NCBI RefSeq assembly: GCF_900445265.1 | Contig: NZ_UFTA01000002.1 | Location: forward strand, 62,001-126,000 | DNA: 64,000 nt | Reading direction: 5' to 3' | Source: Anaerococcus octavius | GTDB lineage: Bacteria > Bacillota > Clostridia > Tissierellales > Peptoniphilaceae | Shown here: positions 6,955-15,018 of the stretch, in pieces | Numbering within the stretch: the first letter of the stretch is position 1 | How the letters are laid out: every line of letters begins with the position of its first letter | Notes under the pieces: model-generated | Seen by the model: only the letters and a program-made list of their open reading frames with translations | Database searches by the model: none | What the model was told of the DNA's origin: nothing | Position numbers and translations under genes: made by a program

Positions 6955-9107
6955 GCTTAAAAGTAGCTTTAGCGGGCAACCCCAATAGTGGTAAAACAAC
7001 ACTTTTTAATGCTCTTACAGGATCAAATCAAAGAGTGGGAAACTGGCCTGGGGTAACGGTTGATAAAAAAGAAGGAAATTTAAAAGGACATAATGATATT
7101 ATTCTTCAGGATTTGCCTGGAATATATTCACTTTCTCCTTATACTTTAGAGGAGAAAGTTGCTAGAACTTATCTAGTAGACGAGAGACCAGACTTACTTG
7201 TAAATTTAGTAGATGGATCAAATTTAATTAGAAATTTATATTTAACAAGTCAATTAATAGAACTAGGTATTCCGACAATTCTAGCTATAAATATGATGGA
7301 TATTGTAAGAGATAGGGGAGATGAAATAGATAAAGATGCTCTATCTAAGTTATTAGGCTGTCCAGTAGTAGAAATTGTTGCCAGTAGAGAATCTGGAATT
7401 GATCTCTTGATTAGTGAAATAGTAGATTCTGAAAATAGGGAATATTTGCCACTTCCTTTAGAATTTTCATATGATTTAGAAAATAAATTAGCAGATATAA
7501 GAAACATAGTAGATCCATATGTTGAAGATGATTTAAGAAGATTTTATACTATCAAAGCCTTTGAAAATGATGAGGAAATGATAGAAAAAATTGAGCTAAC
7601 AACTGAAGATAGTAGAAAAATTTCTGATATTCGTAAAAAGTGTGAAGAATTTTTTGATGATGATGCAGAATCAATTATCACTAGTGAAAGGTATGAAAGG
7701 CTTGAAACTTTAAGTGAAAGGGTGCTAAAAAAGGCTGAACCAAAACTTTCAACTACTGATAAGATTGATAATGTAGTAACATCTAGAGCTTGGGGAATTC
7801 CAATTTTTGCTCTTGTTATGTTTATAGTTTATTCATTATCTGTTTTTAAATACTCTCCAGGTACCTTACTAACAGATGCTGTAAATGGTTTTTTTGAGGA
7901 TAATCTCATACCAGCAACTGCAGCGTTTTTTGAATCTATAGATATAAATGAAGTGTTGATAGGTCTTGTTTGCGATGGTATGCTAACGGGTTTTGGAGCT
8001 GTAATAGGTTTTTTACCACAAATGATGGTATTATTTGCACTATTATCAATCCTTGAAGATATAGGATATATGTCTAGAGTTGCTTTTATTATGGATAGAC
8101 TATTTAGAAGATTTGGTTTATCTGGAAAATCTTTTATTCCTGCTATGATTTCAACTGGATGTGCAGTTCCAGGTATCCAAGCAAGTAGAACCATAGAAAC
8201 TGATAGAGACCGTAGAATAACTATAATGACAACGTCATTTATGCCTTGTTCTGCAAAACTACCCGTAATAGCCTTAATTGCAGGTGCATTTTTTCCAAAT
8301 CATAGGGCATTGATTACCGTAAGTTTTTACTTTATAGGTATAGCAGCAATAATAATCTCAGGTGTTATTTTAAAGAAATTTAAAAAATTTGCATCTGATC
8401 CAGCACCGTTTATTATGGAGCTGCCTCCATATCATGCACCTAGATTAAAATCTGTACTTCAAGATGTATGGAATAAGTCAAAATCATATGCAAGAAGAGC
8501 TGGAACAATCATTATACTTTCAGCTACTTTGATATGGGTATTGACAAACTTCGATTATAAATTTAATTTGGTAGAAGAGGATGCATCTAATTCTATACTT
8601 GGAGTTATAGGGTCATACTTAGCGGTTATATTTAAGCCACTTGGATTTGGAACATGGCAAGCTGTTGTTGCAACTGTTTCAGGCTTTATTGCAAAAGAAA
8701 ATGTTGTTTCAACTATGGGAGTTGTTTTAGGAATTGGTAGTGATGTTACAGAAGAAAGTGCAGAACTTTTAAGAGCATTTGGTAGTGCAATAGGAACACC
8801 TGTTGGTGGATATTCATTTTTACTATTTAATATGCTTTGTATGCCTTGTTTTGCAGCTGTTGGAGCTATTAAAACCGAAATGGGAGATAGTAAATGGACT
8901 CTACTAACAGTAGCTTATCAAATGGGTTTTGCATGGATAATTAGTTTTATCTTCTATCAATTTGCTAATTTAATAGCTTATGGAAGAAGAGGTACAAGCA
9001 CAGTAATAGCCGGTATTTGTCTAATTGGTTTATTATATCTAATATTTAGACCTTCTAGACAAATAAAAGAAACTAAACAGTATAATACAAATTTTGCAAA
9101 AAGTTAG
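6951..9107 (+). CDS. feoB: Ferrous iron transporter FeoB
   Basis: 718 residues. The N-terminal G domain has G1 GNPNSGKTT (residues 9-17), G2/G3 region ending in DLPG and the G4 motif NMMD. A helical GDI-like spacer follows (about 170-275). The membrane domain has two Gate segments, the second with PCFAAVG near the end and the first around STGCAVPGIQA, and NFEOB-type helices between them. It imports Fe2+ across the cytoplasmic membrane. It is the third gene of a tightly overlapping unit behind the Fur-like promoter. Confidence 0.95.
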   Translation: MSLKVALAGNPNSGKTTLFNALTGSNQRVGNWPGVTVDKKEGNLKGHNDIILQDLPGIYSLSPYTLEEKVARTYLVDERPDLLVNLVDGSNLIRNLYLTSQLIELGIPTILAINMMDIVRDRGDEIDKDALSKLLGCPVVEIVASRESGIDLLISEIVDSENREYLPLPLEFSYDLENKLADIRNIVDPYVEDDLRRFYTIKAFENDEEMIEKIELTTEDSRKISDIRKKCEEFFDDDAESIITSERYERLETLSERVLKKAEPKLSTTDKIDNVVTSRAWGIPIFALVMFIVYSLSVFKYSPGTLLTDAVNGFFEDNLIPATAAFFESIDINEVLIGLVCDGMLTGFGAVIGFLPQMMVLFALLSILEDIGYMSRVAFIMDRLFRRFGLSGKSFIPAMISTGCAVPGIQASRTIETDRDRRITIMTTSFMPCSAKLPVIALIAGAFFPNHRALITVSFYFIGIAAIIISGVILKKFKKFASDPAPFIMELPPYHAPRLKSVLQDVWNKSKSYARRAGTIIILSATLIWVLTNFDYKFNLVEEDASNSILGVIGSYLAVIFKPLGFGTWQAVVATVSGFIAKENVVSTMGVVLGIGSDVTEESAELLRAFGSAIGTPVGGYSFLLFNMLCMPCFAAVGAIKTEMGDSKWTLLTVAYQMGFAWIISFIFYQFANLIAYGRRGTSTVIAGICLIGLLYLIFRPSRQIKETKQYNTNFAKS

Positions 9108-9116
9108 GGGGTGATT

Positions 9117-9269
9117 ATGAACACACAATCATGGATACTTTTAATAATAATATTAGCCATTTGTTCTTTTATAGTATATAAAAGATTTATTCAAAATGAT
9201 GAACCTGGTGGCTGCAAAGATTGTCCAGGTCACAATCCTAAAAAAGGATTTAATAAAAATAAAATATAA
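9117..9269 (+). CDS. FeoB-associated Cys-rich membrane protein
   Basis: A 50-residue gene with start ATG after a GGGGGTGAT ribosome site, 9 bp behind feoB. One N-terminal membrane helix (about residues 5-21) is followed by a short cytoplasmic tail with GGCKDCPGH. This CxxC tail after a single helix is typical of the small FeoB-associated proteins found next to feoB in Firmicutes, which are thought to help FeoB assembly or sense iron/redox. The function is inferred from position and pattern. Confidence 0.8.
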   Translation: MNTQSWILLIIILAICSFIVYKRFIQNDEPGGCKDCPGHNPKKGFNKNKI

Positions 9270-9288
9270 GAGTTTCTAGAAAATATAT

Positions 9289-9318
9289 GAAAGCTCGTAT
9301 AAATTATTACGGGCTTTC
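9289..9318 (+). terminator. Probable terminator of the feo operon
   Basis: Eleven-base-pair stem GAAAGCTCGTA / TACGGGCTTTC with one G-T pair. The following run is A-rich then TTTTAATTAATTT, so termination may be partial. Confidence 0.6.
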
Positions 9319-9339
9319 AAAAAATTTTAATTAATTTAT

Positions 9340-9373
9340 GATATTGATTATCACTATTGTATAGTTTGATAAT
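9340..9373 (+). promoter_or_regulatory. Flavodoxin promoter with Fur-box-like palindrome
   Basis: Bases 9340-9358 (GATATTGATTATCACTATT) match the 19-bp Fur consensus at 16 positions and share the first 14 bases with the feo box. A -35 TTGATT (9344-9349) lies inside the box and a -10 GATAAT (9368-9373) follows at 18 bp. Iron limitation would induce the flavodoxin, the usual swap for iron-containing ferredoxin. Confidence 0.75.
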
Positions 9374-9396
9374 AAAAAAAGAAAAGGAGAAATAAT

Positions 9397-9828
9397 ATGT
9401 CAAAAGTAGCAGTAATTTATTGGTCAGGAACAGGTAACACAGAAGAAATGGCAAATGCTATAGCAGATAGACTAAAAGAAAAAGAAATTGATATAGATAT
9501 ATATCAAGCAAGTGGATTTGATGCTTCAAAGCTAGCTGATTACGATGGATTTGCCTTTGGTTGCCCAGCTATGGGAGATGAATCATTAGAAGATGGTGAA
9601 TTTGAACCTATGTTTGAATCGGTAGAAAGCAAATTAGATAGTAAGCCAGTAGTAATATTTGGTTCATATGAATGGAATGATGGACAATGGATGCTAAACT
9701 GGCAAGAAAGATGCAAAAATAGCAATATAAATTTAGCTAGTGATGGTCTTGCTGTTTATAGTTCTCCAGAAGATGACGATATAGAATCTTGCCAGGACTT
9801 GGCAGATGATTTAATAAAAAACTTATAA
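9397..9828 (+). CDS. Flavodoxin (short chain), probably iron-repressed
   Basis: 143 residues, a complete short-chain flavodoxin. The FMN phosphate loop is YWSGTGNTEEM near the N-terminus, and the isoalloxazine loops include FGCPAMGDE and GSYEWNDGQW. It carries low-potential electrons in the cytoplasm, replacing ferredoxin. AAAGGAG precedes the ATG. The promoter carries a Fur-like box, and the gene directly precedes a DUF3793 gene two bases downstream. Confidence 0.92.
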   Translation: MSKVAVIYWSGTGNTEEMANAIADRLKEKEIDIDIYQASGFDASKLADYDGFAFGCPAMGDESLEDGEFEPMFESVESKLDSKPVVIFGSYEWNDGQWMLNWQERCKNSNINLASDGLAVYSSPEDDDIESCQDLADDLIKNL

Positions 9829-9830
9829 AT

Positions 9831-10382
9831 ATGGGGAATGAATTATTAGCCCAATATTGTAGTCCAGTTTTAGCAAACATAAAACCCTCAAATTTATTTA
9901 GTATATCAAATACCCTTTATAATGTAGATAACTTGATAGAAGCATGGAATAAAGATTTTAATAAATACGATATCTATTTTAAAGTACTAGTAAAAAGGAA
10001 AAATTCTTCTTCGGTTATTTGCTTTAAAAAAGATTTACTGACAGATTGCATTAGCACTAATAACAACAATTGTTTTTTAGAATCATGTGGATATAATACA
10101 GATAATGCAGATACTTGTATTAATTGCTTAATGAAAAGGATTTTAAAAAATGAGTTTCCTCATGAGATAGGCGTGATACTAGGTTATCCTTATGAAGATG
10201 TAATTGGCTTTATTGAAAATAAGGGTCAAAATTATCTTTATAAGGGTTATTGGAAAGTTTATGAAAATATAGAAGAGAGGTGCAAATTATTTAATTTATA
10301 TAATGAAAATAGAAGAATATATGCTTTAGCTAAAGATAACGAAAGTGAGTTTATAAAATTAGTTGAGCATAGTCTTTCATAA
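9831..10382 (+). CDS. DUF3793 family protein
   Basis: 183 residues. The pattern FPHEIGVILGYPYEDVIGFIENKG and then YKGYWKVYEN is diagnostic of DUF3793, a family of unknown function found in anaerobic Firmicutes, often beside flavodoxin genes and iron uptake genes. The middle contains a cluster of cysteines (SCGYNTDNADTCINCLM). It starts two bases after the flavodoxin stop without its own clear ribosome site, so its translation is probably coupled. A role in iron or flavodoxin metabolism is inference from context. Confidence 0.75.
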   Translation: MGNELLAQYCSPVLANIKPSNLFSISNTLYNVDNLIEAWNKDFNKYDIYFKVLVKRKNSSSVICFKKDLLTDCISTNNNNCFLESCGYNTDNADTCINCLMKRILKNEFPHEIGVILGYPYEDVIGFIENKGQNYLYKGYWKVYENIEERCKLFNLYNENRRIYALAKDNESEFIKLVEHSLS

Positions 10383-10502
10383 AAAAGTTATAATTTTTAC
10401 AATTATTAAAAAATCTACTGAGTTCATGCAAGATCTCCTAAACACTATAGGCTTGGTAGACTAATGCGTAAACATATCAATGTAATGTTATAATTACTCA
10501 AA

Positions 10503-10543
10503 AGCAACTTTAAGCTAGATAAACTAGCTAAGGTTGTTTTTTT
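10503..10543 (+). terminator. Intrinsic terminator
   Basis: Stem AGCAACTTTAAGCTAG / CTAGCTAAGGTTGTT with loop ATAAA, followed by TTTTTTT. It ends the flavodoxin-DUF3793 transcript or an RNA starting within the preceding 120 bases. Confidence 0.85.
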
Positions 10544-10578
10544 ATTTGGAAATAATATAAAAAACGTAAGAAAATTAC

Positions 10579-10606
10579 TTGAATAATAAAAATGATTTTG
10601 TATAAT
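10579..10606 (+). promoter_or_regulatory. cysK-cysE promoter
   Basis: TTGAAT (10579-10584), 16 bp, TATAAT (10601-10606). A weak hairpin followed by eight T (10618-10660) lies between the start point and the cysK ribosome site and might act as an attenuator. Confidence 0.65.
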
Positions 10607-10677
10607 ACTATACAAAAGCGACACATAGAAAATTTATATATATTTTCGCGAAGTTTTTTTTATAAAAGGAGAAAATT

Positions 10678-11589
10678 ATGGCAATTAAAAATAATGCAAA
10701 AGAATTAATAGGAAATACTCCTCTACTTAAGCTAAATTCTTTAAAAAAAGAAGGAAGAGCTGATATTTATGTAAAAGTAGAAAAAAATAATGTAGCTGGA
10801 TCTATTAAAGATAGAATTGCCTTATATATGATAGAGGAAGCGGAAAAAGAAGGCAAAATCAAAGCAGGAGATACTATTGTAGAACCAACAAGTGGTAATA
10901 CTGGTGTAGCTCTAGCAGCTCTATGTGCAGCCAAAGGATACAAACTAATCTTGACAATGCCTGCATCTATGAGTGAAGAAAGAGAAAAATTAGCCAAAGC
11001 TTATGGTGCAGAAGTTATAAGAACTACAGAAAATGCCCTACAAGGATCTGTTGATAAAGCAAAAGAACTTGCAGAAAGTAAAGGATATTTCTTCCCAGAT
11101 CAATTTTCTAATCCTGCAAATATAAAGGCACACTACGAAACAACAGGACCAGAAATATTAGCAGAACTTACTCCAGATGCCTTTATAGCAGGAGTTGGCA
11201 CTGGTGGAACAGTAACTGGCGTTGGTAAAAGATTAAAAGAAAAAGATAAAGGTATCAAAGTTTATGCCATCCAGCCAACAGAAAGTCCACTTTTATCTGG
11301 CGGAAAAGCTGCAGGTCACAAAATCCAAGGTATAGGTGGAAACTTTATTCCTAAAAACTTAGATTTTGATGTAGTAGATGATATAGTAAGTGTAGCAAGC
11401 GATGATGCTATAAAAATGAGTAGGCAGCTAGCAAAAGACGAGGCCCTAGCAGTAGGCATATCTTCAGGTGCCAATGTAGTTGGAGCAATTGAAATTGCAG
11501 ATAAACTTGGAGAAGGAAAGTCAGTTGTAACGGTATTACCAGATACTGGTGAAAGGTACTTATCTACAGAGTTGTATCCAAATGATTAG
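10678..11589 (+). CDS. cysK: Cysteine synthase (O-acetylserine sulfhydrylase)
   Basis: 303 residues, a complete type II PLP enzyme. The PLP lysine lies in NNVAGSIKDRIA, the substrate loop is TSGNTGVALA and the phosphate-binding glycine loop is GVGTGGTVTGVG. It replaces the acetyl group of O-acetylserine with sulfide to give cysteine. AAAGGAG precedes the ATG. Its last 8 bp overlap cysE, so the two steps of cysteine synthesis form one operon. Confidence 0.95.
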   Translation: MAIKNNAKELIGNTPLLKLNSLKKEGRADIYVKVEKNNVAGSIKDRIALYMIEEAEKEGKIKAGDTIVEPTSGNTGVALAALCAAKGYKLILTMPASMSEEREKLAKAYGAEVIRTTENALQGSVDKAKELAESKGYFFPDQFSNPANIKAHYETTGPEILAELTPDAFIAGVGTGGTVTGVGKRLKEKDKGIKVYAIQPTESPLLSGGKAAGHKIQGIGGNFIPKNLDFDVVDDIVSVASDDAIKMSRQLAKDEALAVGISSGANVVGAIEIADKLGEGKSVVTVLPDTGERYLSTELYPND

Positions 11590-12103
11590 TTATCAAGATT
11601 ATAAAGAGGAACTTTTAGAAGCAGCCATGAAAAAAGATCCTTCTTTAAAAAGTAAAGAAGAAGCAGTACTTTATTCTCCAGGAATAAAGGCTCTGCTTAG
11701 CCACTACCGAGCTCATGAATTGTGGATTGAAGGAGATTACTACGAGGCTGATGAAATTGCATTTAAATCAAGGATGGAAACAGGAATAGAAATCCACCCT
11801 GGAGCAAAAATTGGTAGAAGAACTTTTATAGACCATGGCATGGGAATAGTAATAGGAGAAACTGCAGAAATTGGAGAAGACTGCTTGTTATACCATGGAG
11901 TAACCCTAGGTGCATTAGCAAATAAAAAAGGAAAAAGACACCCAAGTGTCGGAAACAATGTAATGCTAGGAGCAGGATCAGTCTTATTGGGTGATATAAA
12001 AGTAGGAGATAATGTAAAAATAGGAGCCAACGCTGTAGTCCTAGAGAATGTAGAAAGCAATTCAACCGCAGTAGGTGCACCAGCTAGAGTGATAAAAAGA
12101 TAA
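11582..12103 (+). CDS. cysE: Serine O-acetyltransferase
   Basis: 173 residues, a short-form CysE. After a helical N-terminus the protein is a left-handed beta helix of hexapeptide repeats (IHPGAKIGRRTFIDHGMGI, VIGETAEIGEDCLLYHGVTLG) with the catalytic histidines in IDHG and YHGVTLG. It acetylates serine with acetyl-CoA, feeding CysK. The ATG at 11582 fits family length and overlaps the cysK end by 8 bp; upstream in-frame starts would lie deep inside cysK. The short N-terminus resembles the EpsC-type enzymes of Gram-positives. Confidence 0.92.
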   Translation: MISYQDYKEELLEAAMKKDPSLKSKEEAVLYSPGIKALLSHYRAHELWIEGDYYEADEIAFKSRMETGIEIHPGAKIGRRTFIDHGMGIVIGETAEIGEDCLLYHGVTLGALANKKGKRHPSVGNNVMLGAGSVLLGDIKVGDNVKIGANAVVLENVESNSTAVGAPARVIKR

Positions 12104-12111
12104 ATAATTAT

Positions 12112-12158
12112 TAAAAGCTTCTAAGTGAGACTTTAAAATCTTATTTAGAAGTTTTTTT
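12112..12158 (+). terminator. Terminator of cysK-cysE
   Basis: Hairpin with arms AGCTTCTAA / TTAGAAGTTTT and inner pairing AGA/TCT, followed by seven T. Confidence 0.8.
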
Positions 12159-12210
12159 GTATAATACATGCGGTATAAAATATTATGAAGATATAGAAAG
12201 GAAGGTTTAT

Positions 12211-12528
12211 ATGGCAAAGAAAGCTCAGTATGCACTTATTTTCGCATTTGGAATATTGCTATATTTTTTATTTTATCAAAGTCAGATAGTTTTTAAAAAC
12301 ACCATCCCATTACTGATAATACTTGGGGCAGGATTATATTATAATGATAAGTTAAAGATGAAGAAAAATGGTAACATATTTTTGTTTCTGCTATTAGTAA
12401 TTTTATCAGGGTCAGTTATTTTTAGAGATAGTCATAATATAACTTACCTTACAGCAAGTCCGACAGTAGATGGGATAAATTTAGCTCTTATAACTTTTGT
12501 GTTTCACAATTACCTCATATATGAATAA
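12211..12528 (+). CDS. Hypothetical small membrane protein
   Basis: 105 residues with about four hydrophobic segments (near 6-20, 28-42, 55-70 and 85-100). The ATG at 12211 is chosen because GGAAGG lies eight bases upstream; an earlier in-frame start at 12157 would sit inside the cysE terminator. The protein is not recognised. It stands alone, with a shared terminator towards tyrS. Confidence 0.55.
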   Translation: MAKKAQYALIFAFGILLYFLFYQSQIVFKNTIPLLIILGAGLYYNDKLKMKKNGNIFLFLLLVILSGSVIFRDSHNITYLTASPTVDGINLALITFVFHNYLIYE

Positions 12529-12539
12529 ATTTCAAACAA

Positions 12540-12568
12540 AAAAGGGGCTAGCTTGCCCCTATATTTTT
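12540..12568. terminator. Bidirectional terminator between membrane protein gene and tyrS
   Basis: Stem AGGGGC / GCCCCT with A-rich and T-rich flanks on either side; the two genes converge here. Confidence 0.8.
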
Positions 12569-13817
12569 ATCCTAAAAGTATTCTGTGGAAATTTTTCTTT
12601 CCTTTTTTGATTATTATTTTATCATCTGTAAATAGATCCTCTGTAACTTCAATGCTTGGGTCAGATACTTTTTCATCATCGATTGATACTCCGCCTTGTT
12701 TTATAAGTCTACGAGCCTCACCGTTTGACTGAGTAAGTCCTACATCTGTCATTAGTTGTAATAAACCAATTGGTAAATCAGCTTTTGAGATTTCTGTTGT
12801 TGGCATAGCATCTTCATTACCAGCACCTGCAAATAGGGCTTTTGCTGCATCTAAGGCTTCTTTGGCTTTTTCTTCACCGTGGATTAGTTTTGTAACTTCA
12901 AAGGCTAGTACTTCTTTGGCATGGTTTATATCTGCTGCATCAGTTGCAGAGCCTAGTTTTTTACATTCTTCTGTTGGTAGGAAGGTAAGTTGTAGTAAGA
13001 ATTTTGTGACATCCCTATCATCAACATTTCTCATATATTGGAAAAGTTCGTATGGGCTTGTTTTTTCTTCATCTAGCCACACTGCACCTTTTTGAGATTT
13101 ACCCATTTTTACACCATCTGCAGTTGTAAGTAGGGAGAAGGTCATACCGTAGGCCTTGTCATTTTCTTTTTTGCGAACTAGGTCTACTCCACCAATGATA
13201 TTTGACCATTGGTCAGATCCACCGATTTCTAGGGTACAATTGTGGCGGCGGTAAAGTTCTAAAAAGTCATAGGATTGTAAAAGCATGTAGGAAAATTCAA
13301 AAAATGTTAATCCACCAGCTGCCATACGGTTTTTGTAGGCGTCTTTTTTAAGCATTTCTCCTACTAAAAATTCGTTGCCCACATCACGTAAGAATTCTAG
13401 GAATTTTAGTTCTGTAAGCCATTTTTTATTATTTTCTACTATGGCTGCATCTTCTCCAAATTCTAAAAATCTTTGGAATTGAGAGTAAAACCTTTCTGCA
13501 TTGTTATCGATTGTTTCTTCTGTCATGACCTTTCTCATGTCAGAACGACCGGATGGGTCACCGATTAGAGTTGTACCACCACCTAAAAGGGCAATTGGTT
13601 TGTGACCATAATTTTGCATGCGAATCATAACCATAATTTGAATAAGATGACCAACTGTTAGTGAATCAGCAGTAGCATCGAAACCACAGTAGAAAGTCAT
13701 AGATTCATTTTTAAGCTTTTCTTTTAATTCATCTTCATCAGTTGCAGATTCAAAGTAGCCACGTTCTACTAATTCATCAAAAACATTATTGTATTCTTTA
13801 TCGTAAGTGTATATCAT
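12567..13817 (-). CDS. tyrS: Tyrosyl-tRNA synthetase
   Basis: 416 residues, full length for a bacterial TyrRS. Class I motifs: HIGH-type TVGHL in FDATADSLTVGHL and KMSKS-type KMGKS. The tyrosine pocket segment is GGSDQWSNI. A C-terminal S4 domain (about 350-416, RRLIKQGGVSIDD) binds the tRNA. It charges tRNA-Tyr. Transcription is controlled by a T-box leader immediately upstream on the same strand. Confidence 0.96.
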   Translation of the reverse strand: MIYTYDKEYNNVFDELVERGYFESATDEDELKEKLKNESMTFYCGFDATADSLTVGHLIQIMVMIRMQNYGHKPIALLGGGTTLIGDPSGRSDMRKVMTEETIDNNAERFYSQFQRFLEFGEDAAIVENNKKWLTELKFLEFLRDVGNEFLVGEMLKKDAYKNRMAAGGLTFFEFSYMLLQSYDFLELYRRHNCTLEIGGSDQWSNIIGGVDLVRKKENDKAYGMTFSLLTTADGVKMGKSQKGAVWLDEEKTSPYELFQYMRNVDDRDVTKFLLQLTFLPTEECKKLGSATDAADINHAKEVLAFEVTKLIHGEEKAKEALDAAKALFAGAGNEDAMPTTEISKADLPIGLLQLMTDVGLTQSNGEARRLIKQGGVSIDDEKVSDPSIEVTEDLFTDDKIIIKKGKKNFHRILLG

Positions 13818-13840
13818 AATTTCCTCCTAAAAATAAGCAT

Positions 13841-13988
13841 AAAAAAAGAGTATAAGAGGGCAAAAACTGCGGTACCACCTCTTTTTATACTCGACTTCTT
13901 TTACACAAAGAATAGTGCTAAACTCAATGAAAGTGTAATTCGGGAGATAAATCCTTACTAGGTTTTCATTATGGAGTTTTATTTAATT
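13841..13988 (-). promoter_or_regulatory. Compact T-box leader of tyrS
   Basis: The invariant T-box, read on the minus strand, is AGGTGGTACCGC (plus-strand bases 13868-13879). It can form an antiterminator or instead lose to the terminator stem GAGTATA.../...TATACTC with a T run (13841-13892). A likely tyrosine specifier TAC is at 13935-13937, on the 3' side of a short Stem I closed by AATGAAA/TTTCATT. Uncharged tRNA-Tyr would stabilise the antiterminator and allow tyrS expression. The whole leader is only about 150 nt. Confidence 0.85.
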
Positions 13989-13994
13989 ATTTAT

Positions 13995-14022
13995 AGTATA
14001 CTTTCTATAATCATATTTGCAA
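13995..14022 (-). promoter_or_regulatory. tyrS promoter
   Basis: On the minus strand: -35 TTGCAA (14017-14022), 16 bp, -10 TATACT (13995-14000). It places the start point near 13988, just before the T-box leader. Confidence 0.75.
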
Positions 14023-14185
14023 TATATTGATAGTTTTGAATTATTAAACTATAGTTAATTGATACTAATATATTAAAGAATCCTTTTCAACTATTGATCG
14101 CAATTAATTTTGATGTATATTTATATTGCAATTAAATATATAATAATCATTGTTTTTTTATATAAGCCTAATAATGGAGGTAATT

Positions 14186-14665
14186 ATGCATAAAGCATTA
14201 GTAGCGTATTTTAGCGCAACAGGTAATACTAAACAGGTAGCAAGCAAACTCTCTAAAGTGATTTCTGGGAACTTGCATGAGATTGTTCCAAAGGATGCTT
14301 ATACTTCAAATGATTTAAACTGGAAAGATAAACAAAGTCGTACTACTAAGGAGATGAATGATAAGTCATATAGACCAGAAATATCTGATCAAGTAGATAA
14401 TATGGATAGCTATGATACTATCTATCTAGGATACCCAATTTGGTGGGGTGTAGCTCCAACAATTGTAAATACATTCTTGGAAAAATATGACCTTGATGGA
14501 AAGGATATCATAACATTTGCAACTTCAGCTTCCAGTGAAATGGGCAAGTCTACTGAAGAGTTAAAATCTTCTGCAAAAGGAGCACATTTTAAAGAAGGTC
14601 AAATTTTAAAAAAGGATATTAGTGACGAAGAACTTAAAACTTTTGTTGATAGTTTAAATAAATAA
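14186..14665 (+). CDS. Flavodoxin-family protein (flavodoxin_4 type)
   Basis: 159 residues. N-terminal FMN loop AYFSATGNTKQVA, a YLGYPIWWGVAP segment at the flavin-binding loop and TFATSASSEMG later. This is the pattern of the small-molecule or electron-transfer flavodoxin_4 group, distinct from the short-chain flavodoxin at 9.4 kb. TGGAGG precedes the ATG at 14186; twelve upstream in-frame codons lack a better ribosome site. It may supply electrons to hydrogenase or radical-SAM chemistry, but its neighbours are separately transcribed. Confidence 0.82.
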   Translation: MHKALVAYFSATGNTKQVASKLSKVISGNLHEIVPKDAYTSNDLNWKDKQSRTTKEMNDKSYRPEISDQVDNMDSYDTIYLGYPIWWGVAPTIVNTFLEKYDLDGKDIITFATSASSEMGKSTEELKSSAKGAHFKEGQILKKDISDEELKTFVDSLNK

Positions 14666-14695
14666 TAAATATAATTAATGGTGATTTTTAAGGCT

Positions 14696-14744
14696 AAAAA
14701 TACGTATCTAAACATTATTACAATTAGATGCGTATTTTATTTTT
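14696..14744 (+). terminator. Terminator after the flavodoxin_4 gene
   Basis: Long stem AAAAATACGTATCTAA / TTAGATGCGTATTTT with an 11-12-base loop, followed by ATTTTT. Confidence 0.85.
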
Positions 14745-14756
14745 CCTATAATACTA

Positions 14757-14793
14757 TGCTTGCGAATTATAAAGTCTAGAATATATGTTATCA
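14757..14793 (+). repeat. Intergenic repeat copy 1 (5' of hydE)
   Basis: A 37-bp segment identical at 32 positions to 18853-18889, including an unbroken 18-base block TGCTTGCGAATTATAAAG. Flanking bases can pair (ATAA...TTAT), making a hairpin with the conserved block in the loop. No ORF covers it. The rest of 14800-15000 is featureless AT-rich sequence. Confidence 0.75.
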
Positions 14794-15000
14794 CGTTCAG
14801 CCCATAATATTGTGTAAATTCAACTGGTACAATATTTTCTATTATAGTTTAATATGAATATGTTATCCAGTCTATTTTTCTTTATAAGTTTATTAGAGAC
14901 TTTGGTTAAAAATTAATATACTAGTTAAGATTTCAAAATGACTTTTTTCTTTTTACATAATAATACGGACACTATTGTTATTAGAAAAATAATTACTGAC

Positions 15001-15018
15001 TTGCTATAATATATATAT
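15001..15018 (+). promoter_or_regulatory. Extended -10 promoter of hydE, almost no leader
   Basis: TTGCTATAAT at 15001-15010 is an extended -10 element (TGnTATAAT) with no good -35. The start point should fall near 15017, next to the ATG at 15019. No Shine-Dalgarno sequence is visible between them, only alternating AT. Confidence 0.6.

Larger units (their letters stand above)
10383..10677. other. Intergenic region between DUF3793 and cysK
   Basis: No open reading frame of note. A stretch at about 10420-10500 is less AT-rich than its surroundings and ends at a strong terminator (10503-10543). It could be the 3' end of the flavodoxin-DUF3793 mRNA or a small RNA. The cysK promoter and leader fill the rest. 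Confidence 0.5.

Noticed and set aside
14125-14160. Fur box upstream of the second flavodoxin
   Set aside because: Only a partial half-site (AATAATCATTG) is present; it lacks the palindrome seen at 6383 and 9340.
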